Made by a program: the position numbers and the translations under genes
NCBI GenBank assembly: GCA_905178155.1
Contig: CAJINV010000004.1
Coordinates: 2,932,921 to 2,996,920, forward strand
Length of the DNA stretch: 64,000 nt
Direction: 5' to 3'
Source: Amoebophrya sp. A120
Taxonomy: Eukaryota > Sar > Dinophyceae > Syndiniales > Amoebophryaceae
Shown here: positions 1-9,989 of the stretch, one piece after another
Numbering within the stretch: the stretch's first letter is position 1
Layout of the letters: each line of letters begins with the position of its first letter
The notes under the pieces: model-generated
Databases searched by the model: none
Told to the model about the DNA's origin: nothing
What the model saw: only the letters and a program-made list of their open reading frames with translations

Positions 1-52
1 TGACTAAAATTCCAAATTCACATGCGGATCATATATACAACTTCTTCATCAT

Positions 53-2467
53 TCATAGCAGAAACCGCTCGACAAACGTCGTCTTTCCGGCGTTCACCCG
101 GCCCGTCACGTAGATGTGCTTCTTGTTCTCGATTTCCATTTGCTGTTCGGGCGTTAAGAGCTGCAAACCGTTTTCTTTTTTACCGGATGACGACAATGTC
201 GTAGTACTGAAGATATCGTCCTGATGATCACTAACACCACCAGTGTTAATAGCGGTCTTTCCTGCCGACAGTTGGTACTTCTTGACACTTCTATTGCGGC
301 CCTGGTCATGCTCATGCTCATCTTCATCATTCCTCGTCCCACTTCTCTTCTCCTCTTCCTGGTCCAGTGCGTCTGCGATGTAGTACTTGAGGCGCTCTTC
401 CAGCTGGTCAAAATTCCGCTCCGTCGCGGCGGACACGAGCACGACATCGGCAGACTTCACGTTTCGCACCTGCCGTGCCATGTGCCGCACCCACAGCTTG
501 ATCCGCTGCTCGTTGGCTTTCGCGGGAAGTAAATCCAACTTGTTCAAGACGAACAAGACGGAGCAGTGGCGGTTCCGGCAGGCCACGTAGAGTTCCGGAC
601 AGAGACTCGCTTCGAAATCCAACAGGTCGACGACCTGCAGCACGACGGAGTGCGGCCGGATCTGCTGCACGATTTTGTCCACAATCTCGTTGGGGTGCTT
701 GTACAAAGCCCCCGTCTCCTCGTCGACCTTGTAAAAGGGATTTTGCAACATGGAAATTGGGGAAATCATCGCCGCAGTGGTTGTTTTCTTCCTGGCGCGT
801 TCTACTTGCGGAGGTTTCTCTTTCTTCATATTCTCGTTCAACTGTCGTGGTACATCGGAAGGGCCGCGGGCCGCACGAGTGGTGTCTGTTATGGTGCGAT
901 CTACTGCGACATCACTAGCATCATGCTGCCTCGTTTTTGATTCATTGTCATTTTCATTGCTTCTCTTGGTTTCCGCACACTCGGTGTTCTGGACCACTTC
1001 CTTTCCCTGACGACTTCCAGGCTCTTTCTCCTCATCTCCTAACAGTTCTTTATTCCCTCGGCATGTTGATGGCGTCGGCAGCGGCGGCAGGCACTTGTAC
1101 TGCTGCAGCCGCCAGCAGCGCTGACAGACCAGCAACCTGGTCACCTGGCGAAAGCGGTTCTGGTCGTTTCGCGTTACTTCGACGCCATAGGGGACGTCGT
1201 CCACGGGTAAGCCCCGCGGGTGCTTCAGAATCCGCTTCCGGCCGCCGTTGTACTGCGCGCGAATGTGCGCGTCCACGTATCCGGGCTCCGAGGGGCTGCT
1301 GGACTGAAACCTGGACCCGCATCCGAGACACCGCTTTGGCGTCGTGAGCGGCTGCTGCGACGCGAAGGACGCCGTGGCGAAGGGATGGGACGAGAAGGAA
1401 GTTGTGGAGCTTCCGGAAGTCGCAGTCAGATCCGCAGCACCCTGACACTGTCCATCTTCCGTTCGTTCATCACTTTGGTCAACAGCAGCACGACGATGCA
1501 TCGACATACTTAAATCTCTGTTTCTGATAATTTCCTCGGTCGTGCTGGCACTTGCACGAGAGGAAAAATCGCCTCCGCAAGATGTTGAAGTACTAGACGA
1601 GCTTGTGGTGCCTATCCCGTAACTTTCGCCGGTAGCAAAGTCCTCCTCGTACCGCTGGAGCTGTTCGGGATCAACAACTTCCTCATCTTCAGTGCGCTTT
1701 TTCCCTTTACTATTCCAAAGACCTCCATGGGAATCCTTGTTCCTATTTCTACGGAGAAGGTAAGGATCTTCATCTTCCGCAACGGCAATAGTTCTGCCCT
1801 GACCGCTCCGCAAATAACGGTCGTATCCGTGTTTAGGTCCTCGCACGTTGGAGGTTCTTGCATCTGCAGGAGTAGAACTAGACTCTTCGACATATGGTTG
1901 ATCGTGCTGCTGCAATGGCGGCGGATTTATCCTGCTGCTGCTGCTGCTTGCTTTTTCATATGTAAACATCGCTCTTCCATGATCTCTCCCTTCATCGTTC
2001 GAAACTCGTGATCGTCCTCCGCTACTTCCACGAGCTTCTTGTCCAGCATGTGCAGCAACATGATGTCCAGTGCTGCCGGACGAGGACCCCCCGCTATTAC
2101 GAAGAAGACCACTTGTAGCTACAGGTGTGTCCAATGCGGAGAGCGCGTCACCCTCGTGCTCACAACCGGGTTGTTGAGCGAGTGAAGAGACCGCGCGACA
2201 AGACCTGTGCACCACCAGATGGGAGGGGCTAGTTGTAGTGCAGCAAGATGGACACGAAACTGGTGCGACACGACAGGTCGAATACGACGACGAAGAGGTA
2301 GAGGAGGAGCTGCTAGAAGATGTTGAAGTAACCCCAGCCACAACTCCGTTCGACGCAATGCTGCAGCATACGGAAGATGCCCGACGACTCAGCGGAGGTC
2401 GTCCTAATGATCCAGGAAAATTTCTCGGAATCGCGGCTCCTGCTCTCATCGTTACCACGTTCATCAA
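53..2467 (-). CDS. YqeH/NOA1-like circularly permuted GTPase (3' part outside window)
   Basis: An 804-codon open frame that runs into the left edge. After a long Ser-rich N-terminus (likely an organelle-targeting and linker region) comes a CLGCG...CQRCW zinc-finger pair of the YqeH type. Next are the GTPase G4 motif NKLD (residues 642-645) and G5 SAA (679-681), and only then the P-loop GRVNAGKT (789-796). G4-G5-G1 is the circularly permuted order of the YqeH/NOA1/BPG2 family, which acts in organelle or bacterial small-subunit ribosome assembly. The frame stops just after the P-loop (stop at 53), where G2 and G3 should follow, so I infer an intron there and a 3' exon left of base 1. I chose the ATG at 2467, the first in frame. 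Family call is firm; organelle location is inferred. Confidence 0.8.
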   Translation of the reverse strand: MMNVVTMRAGAAIPRNFPGSLGRPPLSRRASSVCCSIASNGVVAGVTSTSSSSSSSTSSSSYSTCRVAPVSCPSCCTTTSPSHLVVHRSCRAVSSLAQQPGCEHEGDALSALDTPVATSGLLRNSGGSSSGSTGHHVAAHAGQEARGSSGGRSRVSNDEGRDHGRAMFTYEKASSSSSRINPPPLQQHDQPYVEESSSTPADARTSNVRGPKHGYDRYLRSGQGRTIAVAEDEDPYLLRRNRNKDSHGGLWNSKGKKRTEDEEVVDPEQLQRYEEDFATGESYGIGTTSSSSTSTSCGGDFSSRASASTTEEIIRNRDLSMSMHRRAAVDQSDERTEDGQCQGAADLTATSGSSTTSFSSHPFATASFASQQPLTTPKRCLGCGSRFQSSSPSEPGYVDAHIRAQYNGGRKRILKHPRGLPVDDVPYGVEVTRNDQNRFRQVTRLLVCQRCWRLQQYKCLPPLPTPSTCRGNKELLGDEEKEPGSRQGKEVVQNTECAETKRSNENDNESKTRQHDASDVAVDRTITDTTRAARGPSDVPRQLNENMKKEKPPQVERARKKTTTAAMISPISMLQNPFYKVDEETGALYKHPNEIVDKIVQQIRPHSVVLQVVDLLDFEASLCPELYVACRNRHCSVLFVLNKLDLLPAKANEQRIKLWVRHMARQVRNVKSADVVLVSAATERNFDQLEERLKYYIADALDQEEEKRSGTRNDEDEHEHDQGRNRSVKKYQLSAGKTAINTGGVSDHQDDIFSTTTLSSSGKKENGLQLLTPEQQMEIENKKHIYVTGRVNAGKTTFVERFLL

Positions 2468-3229
2468 GAGAAAGGAAAAGAGCGCCCCTGCAGTTTACCC
2501 TGTGGCGGTACCTTTTTTATCGAAACATAGATGGCTAAGTTGATGTACCATCAAGAAGCGCGATAAATGCAGACATGGATGGTCGTACAGAATCAACTAC
2601 AACTTCTATTCGTAAACAGATTGCGCCAAATCAGAGCCACACCCAGAACAACTACAACGAAGAGACCCAGAAATAGATCCGTATTTCTCTCTCTGCGTGC
2701 CTCGGCTTCCGGTGGAGGCAGTCTCGATGGACAATTTCAAAATTCGCTTGTCCACCTGCTTACGATGATCGGCGGATAAAACGCGAAGGACCACTGAGAT
2801 GATCGCTTTCTCGAAAGGCCACGATCCACTGCTTCCAATCTGACAACTTCATTGAACGTACAAGATCGCTTCATTGCTCTTTACAAAAGAGCTGAGCAGC
2901 TGTAGATCTGAATATCTACTGCTGTTCGGCCGAAGATCACGCGGATCACAAAACAAAACGAGAGATGAAAAAAGAAAACGAATGATCGCAGCCAGGAGCT
3001 TTCCGTCTGTACTTTGGAATTTCTGTTTTCCTTTTCCACGAAAATGCTGGCGAACAGGAGAAATTTTCATTTTGTTCCAGCCGCGGTGCAGCCCGCTGGT
3101 AGGAGTAGTGTGCTATCCTTCCTTTGCTAGAGAGGAACATGTACGACCATCACACCACGGTCTCTCTGTCTTGCAGAAATTCTTGACGCTGCATCATGGA
3201 AAAGAAAAACTCAAAAGTAAACCCCCGCC
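2468..3229. other. intergenic, no supported gene
   Basis: Spacer between two minus-strand genes. Only short overlapping open frames on both strands, none with a recognisable domain. It must hold the 5' leader of the GTPase gene and the 3' end of the next gene. Confidence 0.5.
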
Positions 3230-4081
3230 TTACGGCATTTCCAGGTCCTTTTTCTGTACGCACATGCCCTCCACGTAGTCTGGTTCATACGGCTTGGTGC
3301 TTTCAAAAATCCGCACCCGCCCGATGCACTGCGGTACGCAGGAATTGCAGGGGAGCTGCAGCATCTGCTTCTTCTCGCCGCCACCGTGCCACACGCACAA
3401 GCACTGCCCGTCGTTGATCTCGACATTGGTTCCCGCACAGGCTAAGCTGTGTCGCTCGCACTCTGCGCAGGAGGAAACGTAGGCTTTCGTCGTGTCCAGC
3501 AGAACGCCCTGACTGATAAACGCGGTCTTGCGGACGCCGAGTAACAGCTGGTCCTTCTCTGTCACCGTGCACTGGTCGGCGACGAGAATCTCGCTTTTCG
3601 TCGCGCTGCGCGTGTTTGTCTCCGAACGCGGACAGCCGCAAGCGCGTTTCTGCCGCTGGAGGGAAGATGTGCGCAGTTTTTTGGTGGAGGTAGAGGTGGA
3701 GGATAAGCCCGAAGCAGTTTGCAGCAGGGAAAGAGGAGATTTCGATTTCTTTCCGTCTGCATCTTCTTCTAAAACATCATCGTGTTGTATTACTTCACTC
3801 GTGCTGCTGCACACTTGTCCGCAGAAGTCCGCCCCAGAATCTTTATGTGCTGGCTCCAACCGTTTCAAGAGACGACGCAAATACCCGAAGCTCTTATCGT
3901 TTTTCGATTGGTCACCAACGTCGAGAGCGGCAACGAAAGGCGTCGTGCCCGGGAGGGTGTGGGTCGTGGCGCTCCACCAGTTCCAGTTGTAGGCACAGAT
4001 GGCCAAATAAAGCCGCGGTGGAAGGACGAAAAACATTTTTCGACAAGAGAGTGTCATACTCACCTTCTCCGGCCCCGACAC
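3230..4081 (-). CDS. uncharacterised Cys-rich protein
   Basis: I do not recognise this protein. The open frame has a hydrophobic N-terminal stretch (around MFFVLPPRLYLAICAYNW) that could be a signal or anchor, a Ser/Thr/Lys-rich middle, and a C-terminal half of about 120 residues with many Cys (CGC, CAEC, CAG, CLC, CNSC, CIG, CVQ), as in secreted disulphide-bonded domains. The 5' end is uncertain: a strong donor-like GAGAAG|GTGAGT lies at about 4064, and the next frame upstream (to 4217) is open, so a first exon may lie at 4065..4217 with an acceptor I could not place. The C-terminus and stop at 3230 look secure. Confidence 0.5.
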   Translation of the reverse strand: MSGPEKVSMTLSCRKMFFVLPPRLYLAICAYNWNWWSATTHTLPGTTPFVAALDVGDQSKNDKSFGYLRRLLKRLEPAHKDSGADFCGQVCSSTSEVIQHDDVLEEDADGKKSKSPLSLLQTASGLSSTSTSTKKLRTSSLQRQKRACGCPRSETNTRSATKSEILVADQCTVTEKDQLLLGVRKTAFISQGVLLDTTKAYVSSCAECERHSLACAGTNVEINDGQCLCVWHGGGEKKQMLQLPCNSCVPQCIGRVRIFESTKPYEPDYVEGMCVQKKDLEMP

Positions 4082-4742
4082 CCCGTAAGAACGGGTCGAC
4101 TTCTGACGAGTCAGGTGTCAGGATCTCGACCTCAGAAACGCGGACCTGGTGCACATTTTGACTAGTGCGGACCGAACTCGGACGCCGAGCTGGCGCCGCG
4201 GCCGCCAGGGTGTCCACTACAGTAACTGGGACGACTACTTACAGGGGGTTTTATGAAGCCAATGGAGAGATGAAACGGTGAAAGGGGTTTCAACAGCTGA
4301 CTTTCACTTTTCTTCAGATGCGGAAGGCAAAAGTTCTTGTGCGCACTTCTTATGTTCTTGTAGAGAACACGCCACGGACAAGGCACTTGCGCAGTCTACC
4401 AATCAGCAGGTGCAGGGTAGGTAGTATTTCAGCTGCGACTGCCACGACTAGCTTACTTCCGTTTGCGGCGCTGACAACCACGACATTGAGTGCAGTTCAT
4501 GTTGAACTGATTGCAGTTGCTGTATGATCCGCATCGCCCTGCTCGCTCCAGAACCACAGACGAGTTTCTCTTGCGATTCGCGATTTTTGCAAAATCGAAA
4601 ATGTGGATCACCACGGCCACCTCAATCATCCATGTGGTTTCCGCTTCATTCCAGTTGCGTCGTCGAAAACACAGCTGGGATTTTCAGCGTTGGAACTACT
4701 AACGACCTTGACCCTCTTTCAACAGCTGATGAAGTAAGCACG
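4082..4742. other. spacer with possible upstream exon of the Cys-rich gene
   Basis: Contains donor-like GTAAGT and GTGAGT words on the minus strand and a short open frame (4065..4217) that may be coding. The rest shows nothing I can support. The 3' end of the coiled-coil gene begins at 4743. Confidence 0.3.
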
Positions 4743-7395
4743 TTACGCTGCACTCGTCGGCGTCGTGTAGTCGGCCTGCTCGTGGTCCTCTCCTCTTCCC
4801 GTCAACCCACCACCTAAAAAACCCGCACTTTTACTCCGCTGCTCACTCGCGAGCCGCTCTAGAATCTTCGACGGCGGCAAATTCGCGTCGACCCGGAGTT
4901 CCACACACAGCGTCTTCCAGAAGTTTTTCAGCTCATGTAGCCGAGCGAAGACCGTGTTCATCGCGGGCAACACCCCTTCGAGTTCCTTCACGTCAAACAG
5001 CTGCATGAAGTGCCGCACAATCTTCATGACCAAATCCTGGCTGCTCTGCAAGTCCACGTCGACCTCCGCGAAAAACTTCTTCGTTTGCAGAATTCGGTTT
5101 TCGAACTCCACCAATCCCTGCACTGCGAGCAGGATCTCGTCCCGCGTCTTCTCCGTCTGTATTTTGTCTTTGCGCATCCTCTCCAGCGCGGTCAGGGTTG
5201 CAGAAGGCATGTTGGGGTTGTTCTCGCTGGAAGATAGAGATGATTTCAGATTTTTATCGCCGGTTGTCAGTAAGTTCTTCCTGACCTTCTCTCCCCCGAT
5301 CAAACCGTCGATCGCCTCGTCAACAAGCTGGGCGTTCCGCACCAGCGACGGCCCGCCGAGAACCTTGCCGCCAGTGGACCGTCGGGTGGCCAGGGCGGCG
5401 AGAAGATCTGATAAAAATGCCGTAATATGACACCAAAAACGAAATAAAACTGCTAAATGACGTGAACGTGATTGGAATTTGGCATGCACGCATGCGCGGG
5501 AAACGAAGATGCCCAAATTTGTATTGCATAGCATGCATGATAGAGAAAATTTGTTACTTATGCATCATGATGATGGGCATGCGTTATACCTTCGAAGAAT
5601 TTGAACCAGTGTTCCAGGCTCATGGCATCGAGCTTCCACTTGCGGATTTTCTTTACCAGCATGTCTTGGTCGACGTAGTCGTTTTCCTCGTCCAGACAGT
5701 CCCCGAAATCGCGAAAGCGCGCCCGAAACGCGGCGACGCCGCTGCCCCCCGCGCCGCCGCCCGTCGAGCCGCCGGACCCGAGCCCGGCGCCCGCGTAGAT
5801 GCGGTAGATTTCCTCGGCAAACGCCCGGAGGTTGGGAAGATATCCTGTGCAAAAGTATCGCACTCGTAGTAATCCCAGTCATGCATTACAAATCTCCATC
5901 CCAAGGCAAAACAGCATGACAAATTCCATTTGCCATGCTGGGCCAACTTGTAATGCAATTACTACTAGTACGAGGACTACGATACTTTTGCAATGCATAG
6001 AAGACTTCGCTCCACCATCTTGCACATCATCTCGATCGCCTTCTCGCCCTCCTGCAGGTCGGCCAGCTTCAGCTGCATCAGCACCGCGGTACAGAACCGC
6101 CGCAGTTCGATCGGGTCCAGGTGCTCCAGCTCCGGCAGATTCTTCATTTTGCGCCGCCGGTTCAGCGAATGCAGCTTGCGGTCGGCGTCCATCATGGTTC
6201 GCGGGTCCGCCTTCTTCCACGTCTGTTTCACCTGCCCGGAGGGGTCGCGCGCTCGCTGCAGCTCGGCACCTAGGGGGAGATGCGAGGTAGATGCAGTAGA
6301 GTAGAGCTAGATTCTGCAGAACAGAATATGAACATACAAGAAGAGAAGACCGAAAGCTTTAGCTTGTGATAAGTCAGCTAGTACATGTACAACATGTTGA
6401 CTACAGCAAAACATGACTAGTACGCATGGTCGCGATGTCCCGATGCGAGGGTCGCTCGATCAATTCCTGCTCGAGCTGGTGGATAATCCGGTCCTTGGTC
6501 CGGATCTCCTCCAAAAACGTCGTGCGTTCCTCTTCCCACTGCTTCAGTCCGCGCAAATACTGCTCCCGCTCGTCCTGCAGCTGTCGGCGCAACGTAGCCA
6601 TCGTCGTATCGCGGTCCCGTTGCGGCCAATCGTCGCGGCTGGACGTTGCGGGAACGAAACCAGAGGAACATCCGGATGCCGTTTGGGTCGGAAGTTGTAC
6701 GGGGCCTTCTGTCACGTACACAGGGGCCGGGTTTGTTCGAGGAAGGGCTGATGTGTCGTAGGCGGTATACGCTGCTCCTGCGGTACGACCTTCATGGGCA
6801 TGGGTTTAAACTACACAATTTTTAGCGGCAGCCGCAACATTTATTTGGTCGAGACAGGCAATTCTTGCCACTTTTTTCGTGTCATGGAGACTGCACTGAA
6901 ATCGCTCCACCTTTTTTTGCTCTACTGTACTTGATGAACATACACATGGATGACATAAGTACCTGAAGCACCGCCGCCCCCAGATCCTAGGCCTGTTTGA
7001 AGGTAAGACCCTCCTTGTGCCATAGCTGCACTTCCCGACGACATGGTGTAACCCCTGGTCGGAGCAGCGCCGGCACTCGCAGCAGAAAGCGGCACAGCTG
7101 CCCCCGCCTCCCCACCTCCGGCCGGAAGTGCAGTGCCTGTAGCTCCTCCAGCACCCTGTGGTATTTCTTGCCCTAGAAGTTGCTGGCGCAATTCGAATTC
7201 AGGCGTGATTTGTGTGAACTCCGTGCCCCGGTGGGCGTATTCCTTGGCGTACCGAAGCCGCTGCCGCTCCAGCACCGCGGCGATTTCGGGGTCATCGCGA
7301 AACGAGGACTCATCACTCGACGAACTACTGCTGGATGGCGAAGAGCGGTCGCTTTGAGTCGGCGCGGGTTGTCGTTCTTGCGGTGCAGTAGACAT
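4743..7395 (-). CDS. coiled-coil protein, five exons, one introner
   Basis: Joined model of 659 codons: exons 7395..6963, 6789..6424, 6269..6000, 5835..5590, 5407..4743. Introns 6962..6790, 6423..6270 and 5589..5408 are GT-AG; the fourth is the introner at 5841..5999. All phases agree and the total is a multiple of three. The protein starts MSTAPQERQP, has a Ser-rich then Gly/Ala-rich N-terminal third, and a charged heptad-rich coiled coil (LRRQLQDEREQ ... LEQELIERP) before a helical C-terminal half with FEDLLAALATRR spanning the last junction. The pattern fits a cytoskeletal or centrosomal scaffold, but I recognise no family and claim no function. Confidence 0.7.
5841..5999 (-). mobile_element. 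introner-like element, family A (A1)
   Basis: 159 bp flanked by GAAGA (5836..5840 and 6000..6004). On the coding strand it opens TATGCATTGCAAAAGTATCG and closes with CGATACTTTTGCACAGGATA, an imperfect inverted repeat. Removing it with one repeat copy joins ...ERSL to PNLRAFAEE in frame. An alternative GT-AG reading (A|GTCTTC...CACAG|GATA) would also keep the frame here, adding one codon. Confidence 0.88.
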
Positions 7396-8168
7396 GGTGC
7401 AGACAGCAGCTGCACTGGTATACTTTTCCGCGATGGAGGATTCTTTGCCGTGAAGATGTAGGTGCTTTATTTCGTTAATGTCTAAAAACACTTGCTGGAC
7501 ACATTGGAGATTCTAATGTAATAGTAAACAGACTTGGTGGATTTCCTAATCCTCAACACCCTCAGGTAGCGGAACCGCTAGACAAGGTGCAGCCCGTTAA
7601 TCCATCTCCTGCTGCCCTCCGCTTGGTTGCGCCCTGGTCGTGCCCCTCCCTCCCTCAAGGAAGCTCCATTTCTTTCACTCAGTGCCCAACCTCTCTGCTG
7701 CACCTGCAAGCATGCAAGGCCTGTTGATGGTAGTTGTACGGGAAGGTAAGGTAGTGTATCTTGTTCATCTACTGAACAGCGCTGTACATACAAGTACAAC
7801 ATGTTACAGACTTTAGCAGGTGCAGCTGGTGTGCCGGGGATTCCCTATGATCCCTCGCAGAGCCCTCGCCTCGTCAGCCGAGTGAGTATACAGCGCCAGC
7901 GGCTGCCCAGTTGTAACTAACAGGAGTAGCGCTGAGATCTGGTGTACTAGTTAGAGTTACGTAAACAAGGTTTGCTTTGGTTTATTTTCCGCCGTTTTAT
8001 AAATTCGGCGTGATTTATTGCCTTCGCTTCGTCCTTACTTCCATCAACTCTAAACACTCATCCTCATGTTAAGCAGCTTCGCCGAAGTATGAGTAGAGCG
8101 CCAGAATCGGGCGCTCTGAAAAGATAAACTGGCACATCAACGTCTCTACTCGTCCTGTTGCTACTTTG
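7396..8168. other. intergenic, no supported gene
   Basis: A spacer with only short open frames lacking any recognisable domain. I see no repeat or RNA gene in it. Confidence 0.5.
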
Positions 8169-9989
8169 TCAATAGCTCAAGGAGAAGGGAAATGCGTACT
8201 TCCCTCCTGTATTCGTCAAAGAGTGCTTCACCATATGCTTGAAAATTTCCGCGTGTGCGTTCTCCACGGGTAAGCGGTAGAACCAGTCCCGCGTTTGCCT
8301 GATCAGAATTCCGTTCATGGTGATGAAGGCCTTGTGAAAACAGTCGAATTCGTCGTACGGTGCCTTGAAGTTGTAGATTTCGCGATAACGGTGATTCACA
8401 AAATACGCGTCGTGATACCCAAACGTGACGAAATCGTACCCCGCAGTGGCCATCACGCTCACCGCGTAGCTGAGGCTCATACCACGTAACGGCCAGTTGT
8501 GCATCTTATACACGACAGGAGCTGCATCATCATCGACGTCGTTTCTTGAAGATATTTCGGGTTCATCTTCGGAGTTGCTCTTCACGACTTCTTTGCTGTG
8601 GTCTACGTCGCTGTCATGATCCGCCTCTTCGTAATATGTCGACGTGAGCAAGTCATTTTGTTTTTGCGGACTAGTTTTGGTTCTTTTGCTTTTACTTTTA
8701 GAGTCCCTTTTCCCTACAATTTCATCCTCCGGCTGCAGCATTGCATCGAACAGCTTAGGGTGAAAGCGCGTCGCGAACTTGTGCGGAGGGGGAATCCCTG
8801 GGTTCACTTCCAAGAGAAAGTGTTTTGCGGAGAAGCCGTGGCGAAGCAGGGCATCCAAAAGGTCAGCGTCGTAGGAATCAATGTCGATCTTGATCAAGTC
8901 AAAGTGCAGGCCATCCAAACCAGCACTGGTACTACTTGTTGAGAGTACAGGGTTACTTGACAGGCCTTCTAAAGCAGCTGTTGTTGTCTTTGAAGCACTA
9001 ATATTCAGCACTTCTTCTTCGTGCACGATGCGCAGCGATTTGTCCTTGCTTTCTCCCGGAGCAGAGGTGGTTTGCGTTTCCTCTTCAAACAGCACCCTCG
9101 CCCCCATTTTGACTACCGGCACGACGTTGCGGGGCGTCAGGCCCACACAGAGAACTACGCTTTGCGGCGTTGTGGGGAACAGATTCCGCGCCGCGAGTTT
9201 GCACATTTCCGGGTCTTTTTCCACGTAGAGGCCACGCATTTTCTTCGGGAACTTTTTCACCACCGGGTACACGGGATCTTCGGACACTCCATCGTACGCG
9301 CCAATGTTGAGAAAAGTCCAAGTAAGCAGGCGAGACGAGGACGTAGTGGCAACGGCATCTTCGTTTTCGCTGTGGTTGTCGTCCCCTAGGTCGTGGTCCT
9401 CAACCACATCACCGGCTGACGATATTGCAGCTGCTGCCTTGGATGATTTCGCGCTCGCAGCTCCTTTATTCGCGGCTGTGTCTTTAGACGCTGACGCACC
9501 CCCGCCGCGTCCTCCTCTCCGTCTTTTCCCCGTATTCTTTTTACCACTTCTACCGCGGCCAGTGTTACCTGTCATCACTGTCGAGTTCAGAAGCAACTCA
9601 AAATGCGGTAAATACTCCGTGGTGCTGAGTCCGAGGTCGCAGTCCGTGGCCCCGACCAGGCTTCTCTGTCGGTTTTCCACCAGGTTTACCCGCCACAGGT
9701 GTTCTGCCTCGGCGTGGCTTTGGATTGCGGCTTCGACCTGATGGACATTTTCTCCGTCGTTCAGGTTGGGGAACAGCGAGAGTATCTGCTCGCCCGTCGC
9801 CGGGTCGAAAGATTGGTACTTCAGGGGGTTCACCCACCCGCGAAAGGAGCTGGCGAGTACTACACCCGGGGTTGATGTGCGGAGGAGGTCGTGGCCCGGC
9901 AGCAGGAGGAGAATGAAGATCTCCGTGAGTTGTAGATGAAACAGCGACCACCGGACGACGCTAGCAGCTATAGATCTTTTTCTTCGCAT
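8169..9989 (-). CDS. FkbM-like SAM-dependent methyltransferase, membrane-anchored
   Basis: Uninterrupted 606-codon frame from the ATG at 9989, chosen because MRRKRSIAAS is followed at once by a signal-anchor (LTEIFILLLLPG); an in-frame start at 10217 is possible. The motif LNIGAYDG (about 227-234) is the glycine-rich SAM-binding loop, followed by GLYVEKDPEMCKLAARNL (acidic residue for the ribose) and FDLIKIDIDSYDADLL with FLLEVNPGIPPP, the layout of FkbM-type methyltransferases (Methyltransf_21). Two low-complexity inserts interrupt it: a basic Gly/Arg/Lys block near residues 145-185 and a Ser/Lys/Asp block near the middle. Substrate unknown; FkbM enzymes usually O-methylate sugars or small molecules. 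Secretory location is inferred. Confidence 0.72.
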   Translation of the reverse strand: MRRKRSIAASVVRWSLFHLQLTEIFILLLLPGHDLLRTSTPGVVLASSFRGWVNPLKYQSFDPATGEQILSLFPNLNDGENVHQVEAAIQSHAEAEHLWRVNLVENRQRSLVGATDCDLGLSTTEYLPHFELLLNSTVMTGNTGRGRSGKKNTGKRRRGGRGGGASASKDTAANKGAASAKSSKAAAAISSAGDVVEDHDLGDDNHSENEDAVATTSSSRLLTWTFLNIGAYDGVSEDPVYPVVKKFPKKMRGLYVEKDPEMCKLAARNLFPTTPQSVVLCVGLTPRNVVPVVKMGARVLFEEETQTTSAPGESKDKSLRIVHEEEVLNISASKTTTAALEGLSSNPVLSTSSTSAGLDGLHFDLIKIDIDSYDADLLDALLRHGFSAKHFLLEVNPGIPPPHKFATRFHPKLFDAMLQPEDEIVGKRDSKSKSKRTKTSPQKQNDLLTSTYYEEADHDSDVDHSKEVVKSNSEDEPEISSRNDVDDDAAPVVYKMHNWPLRGMSLSYAVSVMATAGYDFVTFGYHDAYFVNHRYREIYNFKAPYDEFDCFHKAFITMNGILIRQTRDWFYRLPVENAHAEIFKHMVKHSLTNTGGKYAFPFSLSY

